Shown here: positions 6,383-13,367 of the stretch, piece after piece
Layout of the letters: every line of letters begins with the position of its first letter
Numbering within the stretch: position 1 is the stretch's first letter
Assembly (NCBI GenBank): GCA_964561995.1
Contig: CAZLQZ010000015.1
Span: forward strand, 1-27,851
Direction of reading: 5' to 3'
Length of the DNA: 27,851 nt
Source: JABIAG01 sp964561995
GTDB lineage: Archaea; Nanobdellota; Nanobdellia; Woesearchaeales; JABIAG01
The notes under the pieces: generated by a model
Told to the model about the DNA's origin: nothing
Database searches by the model: none
What the model saw: the letters and a program-made list of their open reading frames with translations, nothing else
Translations under genes and position numbers: made by a program

Positions 6383-7207
6383 ATGATGGAAATAGATTGT
6401 CTAACATGTGGCAAAAAAATCAGTCTGGCTAAATATCTTACACGTGGTAACTGTGATTCTTGCTATACTAAAAATAGAAAGATGAAAGATATAGAAGGAG
6501 ATTGTGGTGAAAATCCTCGTACTACTAAACAAAAAAAAGAAGATGAAGAATTAATTAAAGCTATTAAATTATTGTTAAAAGATGCAATAGAAGTAAGTTA
6601 TGTTTGTTCTGAAAAAGAACTAAAAGATAAACAAAAAGGGGAATATACATTTAATGAAAGATATGGTCCTCCCACTCATGAAGATATTAAAAGATATTTG
6701 TTAGTTTTAGAATTAGAAATTGAACAATATGAAGGTTTTTTATATTCTCAGGAGAATATAGACTTAAGTGAATTTTACAAGCTATTTGAAGAGTATGATA
6801 TTTCTTCAAGAATGAAAGATAATATTCTTTGGGAAATTCCTAGAATTGAATTTTTAAAAGAAGTTGTAAACAATAAATTTGATGTAGATAAAATAGCAAG
6901 AAAAGAAATTGAGAACCGAATTAAAGAATATGAAACTAAAAAACTAAAGAGAAAACAAAGAACTTTAGAAGTTAAGAAAAAAGCTCAAAAAGAATTTTAT
7001 GGTAAAGATAAAAGTTCAAGAACTACTCTTTCTAAAGATGAAAAAGACATAGTCTTTGGTAATTATAATAATGAATGTGCTATTTGTAATGAAAAGGAAG
7101 GATTACATATCCATCATAAAGATAAAAATGCAGAAAATAATGACCCCCAGAACTTAATTCTACTCTGTGGTGTTTGCCATAAAAAGATACATATGAAGGT
7201 AAGATAA
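6383..7207 (+). CDS. HNH nuclease with N-terminal zinc finger
   Basis: The 274-residue protein begins with a four-Cys zinc finger (Cys6, Cys9, Cys24, Cys27). A charged, largely helical middle part (about 45-225) contains a strongly basic segment with coiled-coil character near 185-215. The C-terminal HNH domain has zinc pairs Cys232/Cys235 and Cys262/Cys265, the catalytic HIHHKDKN segment (His244/His245), Asn257 in PQNLILLC, and a final His266/His270. All key HNH residues are present, so metal-dependent DNA cleavage is expected. It may be a homing, restriction-like or element-transfer nuclease. The plus-strand lipoprotein gene follows after two bases. Confidence 0.72.
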   Translation: MMEIDCLTCGKKISLAKYLTRGNCDSCYTKNRKMKDIEGDCGENPRTTKQKKEDEELIKAIKLLLKDAIEVSYVCSEKELKDKQKGEYTFNERYGPPTHEDIKRYLLVLELEIEQYEGFLYSQENIDLSEFYKLFEEYDISSRMKDNILWEIPRIEFLKEVVNNKFDVDKIARKEIENRIKEYETKKLKRKQRTLEVKKKAQKEFYGKDKSSRTTLSKDEKDIVFGNYNNECAICNEKEGLHIHHKDKNAENNDPQNLILLCGVCHKKIHMKVR

Positions 7208-7209
7208 AA

Positions 7210-7449
7210 ATGATGAAAAAAATAACTTTAATATTACTTGTTCTTACTTTTTTAGTTGGTTGCGAAGAAATTATTGAAAACACAGAAGAAATTAAAACAG
7301 CGGACAATTATAATGAAACACTACTTACAAATTCAACTGAACCAATACTTAATATTTCTAACGAAGAAATACTAATTCAGAATGAAACTATTATAGAAGA
7401 AAATGTTTATCCCGTGATAGAAGAAATAAAAACTTTTGATGTTGATTAA
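7210..7449 (+). CDS. Small acidic lipoprotein
   Basis: The 79-residue protein has a signal peptide ending FLVGC (Cys18) and a short, acidic, Asn/Thr/Glu-rich tail with no cysteines and no fold signature. AAGGTAAG just upstream serves as a ribosome binding site. It starts two bases after the HNH gene, so the two are one operon. Pairing a nuclease with an exported lipoprotein resembles nuclease/immunity or exclusion arrangements, but this is only a suggestion. Confidence 0.55.
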   Translation: MMKKITLILLVLTFLVGCEEIIENTEEIKTADNYNETLLTNSTEPILNISNEEILIQNETIIEENVYPVIEEIKTFDVD

Positions 7450-7774
7450 ATATATTGCCTATGCAATCTTTTTTGAAGTTGTAGCACTTAATTGTAAAAA
7501 GTAGGATTAAATTTTCTTCATATCTTTATCCATTCTTTTTTTTATCCCACCTCAAATAATACCCTGATTTCTTTCTCCTTCCCTTATCTTTACTTCCTTT
7601 AGGCCTTCCTAACTTCTTTCTTTATGCTTTGGCCCTTTACAATCCTAAATTAATCCTTTTTCTGATTATTTATCGTTCCATTTCAGCGATTTTTGCCAAG
7701 ATTGTGAATGAATTTTTTTCCATTGAGGTATAAGTATCAATAATTTGATTTCCTTTTTCTTTCTTTATTTCCGC
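7450..7774. other. Pyrimidine-rich intergenic stretch between convergent genes
   Basis: These 325 bases hold no intact gene. The plus strand is rich in C and T, so the minus strand is purine-rich, like Lys/Arg coding DNA. On the minus strand 7526-7621 stays open for about 31 codons without an ATG, reading LGRPKGSKDKGRRKKSGYY, an AT-hook-like tail. In-frame stops come just before it. T-runs near 7536-7543 could end the plus-strand transcript. Confidence 0.4.
7526..7621 (-). pseudogene. Possible remnant of a basic AT-hook-like protein
   Basis: A start-less open stretch downstream of the integrase encodes KKLGRPKGSKDKGRRKK followed by SGYYLRWDKKKNG. The GRPKGSKDK core looks like the flexible DNA-binding tails of phage and archaeal proteins. 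Stops interrupt the same frame upstream. It may be a decayed gene or chance in purine-rich DNA. Confidence 0.25.
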
Positions 7775-9010
7775 CTAGTTTATTTCTGTTTTTTTTTGTT
7801 TTGTTTTAAACTCTTCAAACCTTTTCATCATTTCAGGGTTCTTTGTCATTTCCATCATAAACTTCACTGTCTTGTTAATCTCATTATTAACTAGCTCTTT
7901 GTCTTGTATTATTACTTCCTGGCTTAGTGGTTTAAAACATCTGAAACAATATCTATCTTCAGGGTTATTTAATGTTCCACAAACACACTCTACTGGCTTT
8001 TCTTCGTCATCTTCCTTTTTTTTAATACCATTGATTGAGAGGACGATATCTTCTACTTGTTTAACAGATAGGTGACAATAAGTTCTTATTTGTCTACTTC
8101 CAATTGTCCAACCCATGTACTTACATAGTATTGTTTCGGACATTTTTGGGCTTAAAATTGTTGCTCTTGAGTGTCTAAACCAATGAAAATTGTGCTTTTT
8201 AATGACGTTAGACCGTTCTACTGACCTATCGATTAATTTTTGAGCACCTTTATGAAACATCGGATTGCCAGAATTATGTTGTGCTTCACTTAACCATAAA
8301 TAATCTGTTTTTTGCTTTGTTTGATGTACATCTAGATATTTAATGAAGTAAGGTAATGATTTAACGAGAAATATTTTTCTTTTACCTGTTTTTCCATCAA
8401 CATCTAATTCCATATAATTTTCTTGAACAACAACATCTCCTACTTTAATATTCAAAAACTCTCCTGCTCTACATCCTGATTCGTGTAACATAGAAATAAA
8501 TGCTTTATCCCTTGGAGTTTTACAACCCTTTTGCACTATTGCTTTACAATCTTCATCAGTAATAACCGTTAAAGGGTCAGTTTGTTTATGTTTATAGCCT
8601 ATTTTTATTTCCTTTTCAACAAATTTATAGAATTTATTTATTTTTATTCTTTCAGTTTTATCTTCAGATTCCAGTCTTTTATCTTCATCTTTAAACCATT
8701 TGTAGAATTGTTTTATTCCTCTTCGATAATCTGCTTTTGTTGCATCGGAATAATTTGGGTCTCTATTATATAGTGCAATTAATTTTATCATTTCTTCTTT
8801 TGTCATAGAATCAAAAGTTAATGTTATTTTCTCACAAACTAGTCTTAATTGAGAAGATAGCTTACTAACTCTTAAGTTTCCTGAACCAGTAGAAAATAAG
8901 TAATCATGAAATTTAATAATCAAATCTTTATCTTCCTGGCTTATTTTGGCTTTGTTTAATGATTTAAGTTCGCTTTCATAACAATTTTTTTTATTTGGGT
9001 ATATTTCCAT
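7775..9010 (-). CDS. Tyrosine recombinase (integrase) with C-terminal zinc ribbon
   Basis: This 411-residue phage-integrase-family protein should cut and rejoin the attachment sites in tRNA-Ser. It has an N-terminal SAM-like core-binding domain (about 25-110) and then a catalytic domain. Catalytic residues visible are Arg181 (SGCRAGEF), Lys207 or Lys210 (DGKTGKRK), His276 and Arg279 (HWFRHSRAT), Trp301 in the second-His position, and nucleophile Tyr311 (RTYCHLS). A zinc ribbon follows (Cys342, Cys344, Cys355, Cys358), then a charged helical tail. A zinc ribbon after the catalytic domain recurs in archaeal integrases. The gene is intact and not split by attachment, so it stays functional after integration, unlike SSV-type enzymes. 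It reads away from the tRNA and is next to inverted repeats that may be its arm sites. Confidence 0.85.
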   Translation of the reverse strand: MEIYPNKKNCYESELKSLNKAKISQEDKDLIIKFHDYLFSTGSGNLRVSKLSSQLRLVCEKITLTFDSMTKEEMIKLIALYNRDPNYSDATKADYRRGIKQFYKWFKDEDKRLESEDKTERIKINKFYKFVEKEIKIGYKHKQTDPLTVITDEDCKAIVQKGCKTPRDKAFISMLHESGCRAGEFLNIKVGDVVVQENYMELDVDGKTGKRKIFLVKSLPYFIKYLDVHQTKQKTDYLWLSEAQHNSGNPMFHKGAQKLIDRSVERSNVIKKHNFHWFRHSRATILSPKMSETILCKYMGWTIGSRQIRTYCHLSVKQVEDIVLSINGIKKKEDDEEKPVECVCGTLNNPEDRYCFRCFKPLSQEVIIQDKELVNNEINKTVKFMMEMTKNPEMMKRFEEFKTKQKKTEIN

Positions 9011-9047
9011 TATATTATTCGTAAGAATTAGCAGTATTTAAACAACA

Positions 9048-9091
9048 TCTTACACTATTTTTATAATGTAAGACATATGGCTTTACGCCAT
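9048..9091. promoter_or_regulatory. Inverted repeats beside the attachment core
   Basis: Between integrase and tRNA lie TCTTACA (9048-9054) / TGTAAGA (9067-9073) and ATGGC (9077-9081) / GCCAT (9087-9091). A further GTAAGAA is at 9021-9027, its complement TTCTTAC recurs at 51-57, and ATGGC recurs at 27-31 near the other end. This fits integrase-binding arm sites or an operator of the integrase gene. Confidence 0.4.
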
Positions 9092-9100
9092 GATGATAAG

Positions 9101-9114
9101 ACGCCACCGCCCAG
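9101..9114. repeat. Attachment-site copy within the intact tRNA-Ser
   Basis: This is the exact partner of bases 1-14. It covers the tRNA 3' end, discriminator and 3' acceptor strand plus one flanking base. Confidence 0.7.
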
Positions 9115-9185
9115 ATTTGAACTGGGATATCCTTGCGGAAACCGGCTCTCAAGGCCGGCGCAATACCAGGTTATGCGACGATGGC
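9102..9185 (-). tRNA. tRNA-Ser (anticodon UGA)
   Basis: All arms fold. The acceptor stem is GCCATCG with CGGTGGC (one T-G wobble). The anticodon stem CCGGC/GCCGG carries loop CTTGAGA, giving anticodon TGA. A long variable arm (TCC-GCAA-GGA) is diagnostic of class II tRNAs, the T-arm is CCCAG-TTCAAAT-CTGGG, and G is the discriminator as in serine tRNAs. It reads UCA and other UCN codons. CCA is not encoded. There is no intron: the anticodon loop continues directly into the stem. A TTTATAAA-like box at 9234-9241 would give a leader of about 25 bases, which RNase P could trim. Confidence 0.95.
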
Positions 9186-9290
9186 AAAAATAACTATCTA
9201 TAATACTAACTGTTGTTTAGAAGTTTCAATCACTTTATAAATTTTTTGTGACTATATTCTCTAAAGGACTTCTAAAGTAAATACAAAAGC

Positions 9291-9340
9291 TTTATAAACC
9301 AAATCAATCTATGATATATAAATATTACGAATCCGGGGGG
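9291..9340 (+). promoter_or_regulatory. TATA box and G-hexamer ribosome site of the TFB gene
   Basis: TTTATAAA at 9291-9298 predicts a start near 9320 and a leader of about 25 bases. GGGGGG at 9335-9340 lies 6 bases before the ATG at 9347. It can pair with the CCUCC of 16S rRNA with one G-U pair and decides for this ATG over the one at 9311. Confidence 0.6.
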
Positions 9341-9346
9341 ATAGAT

Positions 9347-10264
9347 ATGTCAGATTATGTTAAAAAATGTCCAGAGTGTGGTAGTTTAAATTTATTCTTT
9401 AATCGTGAAAAAGGCGAAATTATTTGTAGAGATTGCGGTTTAGTTATCGAAGAAAAAATGGTTGATTTTGGTCAAGAGTGGCACGAATCAGAACCTGCAG
9501 ATGCTGAAAAGAAAAGAAGAACTGGAGCTCCAATGACTTATACTCAATTCGATAGAGGATTGGGAACTGAGATTGGTCAAAAAGGTGACATATATCAATT
9601 AAGAGATAAAAATCGTTCTAAATTTATGCGTTTAAGAAAATGGCAATATAAAATTTCTACTGCTATTGAAAGAAATTTAAAATTAGCATTAGCAGAATTA
9701 AAAAGAGTTGCATCATATTTAAAATTACCAGCTTCAGTTGAAGAAGAATCTGCAAGAATTTATACCATGGCTGTTCAAAGAGGATTAGTTAGAGGACGTT
9801 CAATGGAATCTGTTGTTTCAGGTTCATTATATGCTGCTTGTAGAAGACATGAAGTTCCAAGAACTTTAGATGAACTCTCAGAAGCTTCTGGAATTGATAA
9901 AAAAGAAATTGGAAGAACTTACAGATTTGTAACAAGAGAATTAGGAATTACAATTTTACCTTCAAATCCAATTGATTATATTGCAAGATTTTCATCTTCT
10001 TTAAAATTAAGTCCTGAGACACAATCTAGGGCAATTAAAATTTTAGAAAGAGCTCAAAAGCAAGAATTAACTTCTGGAAGAGGACCTACTGGAATTGCTG
10101 CTGCTGCATTATATGTTTCTGCATTAATTCATGGTGAAAAAAGAACTCAAAGAGAAGTTGCAGATGTTGCTGGTGTAACAGAAGTTACTATTAGAAACAG
10201 ATATAAGGAACTTTTAGAAGAGTTAAACCTTGATAAGGAAGTTAAGAAAAGTAAAAAGAAATGA
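9347..10264 (+). CDS. tfb: Transcription initiation factor TFB
   Basis: The 305-residue archaeal TFIIB homologue binds the TBP-TATA complex and recruits RNA polymerase. The N-terminal zinc ribbon is CPECGSLNLFF...CRDCG (four Cys, residues 8-30). The B-reader region follows with GQEWHESEPADAEKKRRTG. Two cyclin-fold repeats (about 110-195 and 205-295) carry the typical SVVSGSLYAACR and GPTGIAAAALYVSA segments, and the last helix-turn-helix VAGVTEVTIRNRYKEL recognises the BRE. Length and motifs are normal. The start at 9347 is set by the GGGGGG site; an upstream ATG would add 12 residues before the zinc ribbon. It overlaps the following orphan gene by four bases. Confidence 0.95.
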   Translation: MSDYVKKCPECGSLNLFFNREKGEIICRDCGLVIEEKMVDFGQEWHESEPADAEKKRRTGAPMTYTQFDRGLGTEIGQKGDIYQLRDKNRSKFMRLRKWQYKISTAIERNLKLALAELKRVASYLKLPASVEEESARIYTMAVQRGLVRGRSMESVVSGSLYAACRRHEVPRTLDELSEASGIDKKEIGRTYRFVTRELGITILPSNPIDYIARFSSSLKLSPETQSRAIKILERAQKQELTSGRGPTGIAAAALYVSALIHGEKRTQREVADVAGVTEVTIRNRYKELLEELNLDKEVKKSKKK

Positions 10265-10602
10265 GCTTAACTGAAAAAAGGCTTAATGAAATTTACAAAA
10301 TAATTGAAAAAAATGTAAATGACATTGTAGGCTATTTAAATTCAGGATTAGTTCCTGAAAAAAATAATTCTTTAGAAGTTTATTTTAAAAGTATGAATCT
10401 GAAATTTCCTTCGAGATTATATGCACGGTTTGTAGCTCATTATAAAGAGTTATTAATAAAAGAAAATAATGTTAAAGGTTTATTTTCAAAAATGAAAAAA
10501 AGGTCTATTCAGCTTAAAAGAAATAAACTTGTAATTAAATTTACTTTAGATATTCAACAATTAATTTCAGTTGCTTTGATAAGTGGTATTTTTAAACCAT
10601 AA
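10261..10602 (+). CDS. Orphan protein coupled to TFB
   Basis: The 113-residue basic protein starts MSLTEKRLNEIYKIIEKNV at the ATGA overlap with tfb, so it is translated together with TFB. It is mostly helical. The middle SRLYARFVAHYKELLIKENNV and the Lys/Arg-rich KKRSIQLKRNKLVIKF suggest a nucleic-acid or protein contact surface. The coupling to TFB could mean a role in transcription. I recognise no family. The helicase gene follows after 33 bases with its own TATA box. Confidence 0.6.
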   Translation: MSLTEKRLNEIYKIIEKNVNDIVGYLNSGLVPEKNNSLEVYFKSMNLKFPSRLYARFVAHYKELLIKENNVKGLFSKMKKRSIQLKRNKLVIKFTLDIQQLISVALISGIFKP

Positions 10603-10604
10603 AA

Positions 10605-10612
10605 CTTATAAA
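10605..10612 (+). promoter_or_regulatory. TATA box of the helicase gene
   Basis: CTTATAAA lies 24-31 bases before the ATG at 10636; a leaderless transcript is likely. Confidence 0.55.
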
Positions 10613-10635
10613 ACAAATTCTTAATTTTTTATACT

Positions 10636-12672
10636 ATGGATGATGAAAGATTAGTGTTGCAAGCAGTAAGACAATTACCTTTTCAAGTAGGTAAAAAGTT
10701 CTTATGCGAAGTTATAATGGGTAAAGAAACAGATTCCATAAAAAAAAACAGAATTAATTACTTGGAATGCTTTGGCACATTAGCTTATCAAGAATCTGAA
10801 CTTAAATCAATGATAGAAGGTTTAATTTCAATGGGATTTATAGAACAAAAACCAATTCCAGGAAAAAAGTTTTTCAAAGTATTACATTTAACAAAAAAAG
10901 GAAATAAAGAAATTGATAATCCTTCAGAAAAAAAGAAAACTGTGAGTTTTGAAAAAACAATTATTACTGAAGAAGATAAAATTATTTTTAATCAATTTGA
11001 TTTTTTACTTGGAAAATATGATGATGAACAAAAAAAAGCAATAATTTCTAACAATGACAAAATATTATGCGTTGCAGGAGCTGGTTCTGGAAAGACAACA
11101 GTATTGACTAAAAGAATAGAATTTTTGATAAAATTTAGGTCTGTTTCTCAAGAAAAAATACTTGCAATTACTTTTACTAGAAAAGCTAAACAGGAAATGG
11201 AAAAAAGATTACAAGAAGCAGGAATTTCAATAACTGTAGAAACTTTTAATTCTTTTTGTGAAAAATTCTTAAAAAGATATAATGATATTATTTATGATAG
11301 GCCAGTTTCAGTAATTAATTATGGTGAAAAGATAAGATTAGTTATGGCTGCATTAAAACAACAAGGTAAAACAATTAGTCAAGTAACACATTTTTACTTT
11401 TCAACTGCTCAAAAAAGGTTTAAAACTCCTGAGCAATTAACTGCAGTTTTTGTTAATGATTGTTTTACAATTCTGGATCATTATAAAATATCTAATGAAA
11501 ATATTGAGAAATTTTATGAAAGAAATGAATTATCCACTCAAGAAAAATTTACTGCTAAAGTTGTATATGATGTCTGCTCTTATATTAATGATAATTTGGC
11601 GAAATTTGGTAAAAGAGATTTTTCAGATCAAATTGTTGACTGTTTAAAATTGTTTAAAAATCCTAAATTTATACCTCTTTTTGATCACGTATTAGTGGAT
11701 GAATATCAAGACGTTAACAAAATTCAAATTGAACTTATTGATGTTATTAATCCAAAAAATCTTTTTTGTGTAGGAGATCCACGTCAATCCATTTTTGGTT
11801 GGAGGGGTTCAAGAATCCAATATATTGTAAATTATAAAGAAAAGTATCCTGATTGTGAAATTATTACATTGATTAATAATTATCGTTCTTCAGAAAGTAT
11901 TGTTGAATTAATGAATAAAACTATAAAAAATATGGAACTGCCTGATTTAAAGAGCAATTTAGATGCTGATAAAGATATTTCACTGTATGACTTTTCAAAT
12001 GAAAAAGATGAACATAGTTTTATTGTTAATCAGGTATCAAAATCTAAAATTCCAAGAAATGAAATATTTATTCTTGCAAGAACTAATAAGACTTTATTAA
12101 AATTGTCTGATAGGTTAAGAATGTATGATATTCCACATTTGTTAAGAACTGATGATTTAAAAAAAGCAATTTTAGATAAAAGTAATGCAATAACTCTTGC
12201 TACAGTTCATGCAATTAAAGGACTTGAGGCAGAAAAAGTTTACGTTGTAGGTTGTAATTCGCGTAATTTTCCATGTAGAAGTTCTGACCATCCCATTTTA
12301 GATTTAATTAAATTAGAAGATTATGATAAGCATGAAGAAGAATTAAGATTATTTTACGTTGCTATAAGCCGTGCAAAAAAATCATTAACAATGAGTTATT
12401 CTGGAACTGTAAGTTACTTTATTACTCAAGAAATGATGAAACAAGTAGCAAAATCTGAAAATTCGGGAGATGTTATTACTAAAATTAAAACTTGGAGAAC
12501 TAGTATTGCCGAAAAAGAAAAAATTGCTCCCTATTTTATATTGCATGATTCAACTGTTGAAGAAATTGCTTCTAAAAAACCTTCAACATTAAAAGAACTG
12601 GAACTGATTAATGGTATTGGACCATTAAAAATAATGAAGTTTGGAAAAAGTATTTTACAATTAATCAACTAA
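10636..12672 (+). CDS. UvrD-like SF1 helicase with RQC-like and HRDC domains
   Basis: The 678-residue protein contains a full SF1A 3'-5' helicase: Walker A AGAGSGKT (147-154), motif Ia ITFTRKAKQEM, motif II LVDEYQDVNK, motif III GDPRQSIFGWRGS, motif IV NYRSSESI, motif V TVHAIKGLEAEKV and motif VI FYVAISRAKKSL. In front (1-95) is a winged helix that resembles the RQC domain of RecQ: VLQAVRQLPFQVGKKFL, then FGTLAYQESELKSMIEGL and MGFIEQ. The C terminus (about 603-678) matches an HRDC domain, with IAPYFILHDSTVEEIA and LELINGIGPLKIMKFGKSIL. These are the accessory domains of RecQ placed around a UvrD motor. Expected work is DNA unwinding in repair or restart. Its end overlaps the convergent kinase gene by 12 bases. 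Confidence 0.88.
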   Translation: MDDERLVLQAVRQLPFQVGKKFLCEVIMGKETDSIKKNRINYLECFGTLAYQESELKSMIEGLISMGFIEQKPIPGKKFFKVLHLTKKGNKEIDNPSEKKKTVSFEKTIITEEDKIIFNQFDFLLGKYDDEQKKAIISNNDKILCVAGAGSGKTTVLTKRIEFLIKFRSVSQEKILAITFTRKAKQEMEKRLQEAGISITVETFNSFCEKFLKRYNDIIYDRPVSVINYGEKIRLVMAALKQQGKTISQVTHFYFSTAQKRFKTPEQLTAVFVNDCFTILDHYKISNENIEKFYERNELSTQEKFTAKVVYDVCSYINDNLAKFGKRDFSDQIVDCLKLFKNPKFIPLFDHVLVDEYQDVNKIQIELIDVINPKNLFCVGDPRQSIFGWRGSRIQYIVNYKEKYPDCEIITLINNYRSSESIVELMNKTIKNMELPDLKSNLDADKDISLYDFSNEKDEHSFIVNQVSKSKIPRNEIFILARTNKTLLKLSDRLRMYDIPHLLRTDDLKKAILDKSNAITLATVHAIKGLEAEKVYVVGCNSRNFPCRSSDHPILDLIKLEDYDKHEEELRLFYVAISRAKKSLTMSYSGTVSYFITQEMMKQVAKSENSGDVITKIKTWRTSIAEKEKIAPYFILHDSTVEEIASKKPSTLKELELINGIGPLKIMKFGKSILQLIN

Positions 12673-13239
12673 ATATTTTAAAATTAAATTAAATTTTTCA
12701 TCACTAACATTTATTTTATAATCTTTTAATAATTTAATTACTTTTTTATCAACTAATTTTTTATTCATCATAAACTGAACAAGTTGAGTTACGTTTTTTG
12801 GTTTTTTAGTATAATTGCAACGTTCAAAGTCTATTAAAATAGGTACATTATATTTTTTAATTATAACATTTCTATATGGACGTAGCATTTCTTTTTTGTC
12901 TATCATTAATTTATCCATAATAAAACATTGTTTTAATAATTTGATAACTGTTTTTTTGAATTGTTTTTTATCTTTATTTTTGATCCAATGGTCAAAGTAT
13001 GTGCCTTCTTGAAATTCGTATACAAAGTAATTGTCGTTTTTTAAAAGTAATTTAGGTCCAATGTTTTTTTTGTTTAATATTTCAAGAAATTTAATTTCGT
13101 TTTTAATACGTTCAATTGCTTTTGATTCGGGATTTTTAGTTTTAATTGCAACTTTCTTATTTAAATAAGTTCCAGTATAAATTATTCCTCTGGCACCTTG
13201 CGCAAAGTACTTAATGTTACTTATACCTTTAATTCTCAT
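12661..13239 (-). CDS. COG2112-type predicted protein kinase
   Basis: The 192-residue small kinase-fold protein has a glycine-rich loop GARGIIYTG (15-23), the Lys of VAIKT (about 30-34), a likely helix-C Glu in IKNEIKFLEIL, a hinge YFVYEFQEG, and the late motif ILIDFERCNY in which DFE stands in place of DFG. The usual HRD loop is replaced by KEMLRPYRNVII, as in the archaeal COG2112 group. That suggests phosphotransfer or ATP binding with a modified loop; substrates are unknown. It is convergent with the helicase gene (12-base overlap) and has its own TATA box at 13261-13268, giving a leaderless mRNA. Confidence 0.75.
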   Translation of the reverse strand: MRIKGISNIKYFAQGARGIIYTGTYLNKKVAIKTKNPESKAIERIKNEIKFLEILNKKNIGPKLLLKNDNYFVYEFQEGTYFDHWIKNKDKKQFKKTVIKLLKQCFIMDKLMIDKKEMLRPYRNVIIKKYNVPILIDFERCNYTKKPKNVTQLVQFMMNKKLVDKKVIKLLKDYKINVSDEKFNLILKYLVD

Positions 13240-13260
13240 AATCTTTAAAAATGTTAAAAG

Positions 13261-13268
13261 TTTATAAA
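13261..13268 (-). promoter_or_regulatory. TATA box of the kinase gene
   Basis: TTTATAAA lies 22-29 bases before the minus-strand ATG at 13239. Confidence 0.55.
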
Positions 13269-13290
13269 TTATGCGTTTAAAACAGATAAC

Positions 13291-13357
13291 TTTAAAAACG
13301 AATTATTGTTTTAGTCCAATATTAGTAGCAATTTGCTATTAAAAAAAGTATTTGAGG
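13291..13357 (+). promoter_or_regulatory. Promoter, dyad and ribosome site of the cold-shock gene
   Basis: TTTAAAAA at 13291-13298 predicts transcription from about 13322. The palindrome TAGCAATTTGCTA (13326-13338) then lies at the very 5' end of the mRNA, as an operator or a small hairpin with a 3-base loop. GAGG (13354-13357) lies 10 bases before the ATG. A leader of roughly 46 bases is longer than at most genes here. Confidence 0.45.
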
Positions 13358-13367
13358 AATAAATAAA

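Larger units (their letters stand above)
1..9114. mobile_element. Integrated element in tRNA-Ser(UGA), about 9.1 kb
   Basis: The 14 bases at 1-14 are identical to 9101-9114, which are the 3' end of the complete tRNA-Ser gene plus one flanking base. A tyrosine recombinase gene lies just inside the right-hand copy. This is the known layout of archaeal elements that integrate into tRNA 3' ends: integrase next to the intact tRNA and a tRNA-tail copy at the far end. The interior has accessory genes only (regulators, HUH and HNH nucleases, lipoproteins, small membrane proteins). The left copy begins at the first base of the window, so its true outer edge and the host DNA beyond it cannot be seen. 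No capsid, portal, terminase or secretion ATPase gene is visible, so I call it an integrated plasmid-like element rather than a provirus. Confidence 0.72.

Noticed and set aside
1..9114. Provirus
   Set aside because: No capsid, portal, terminase, packaging ATPase or other virion gene is recognisable. The lipoproteins alone do not support a virus.
9311..9346. Upstream ATG of tfb
   Set aside because: It would lie before the GGGGGG ribosome site, near or before the predicted transcript start, and would add 12 residues not typical of TFB.
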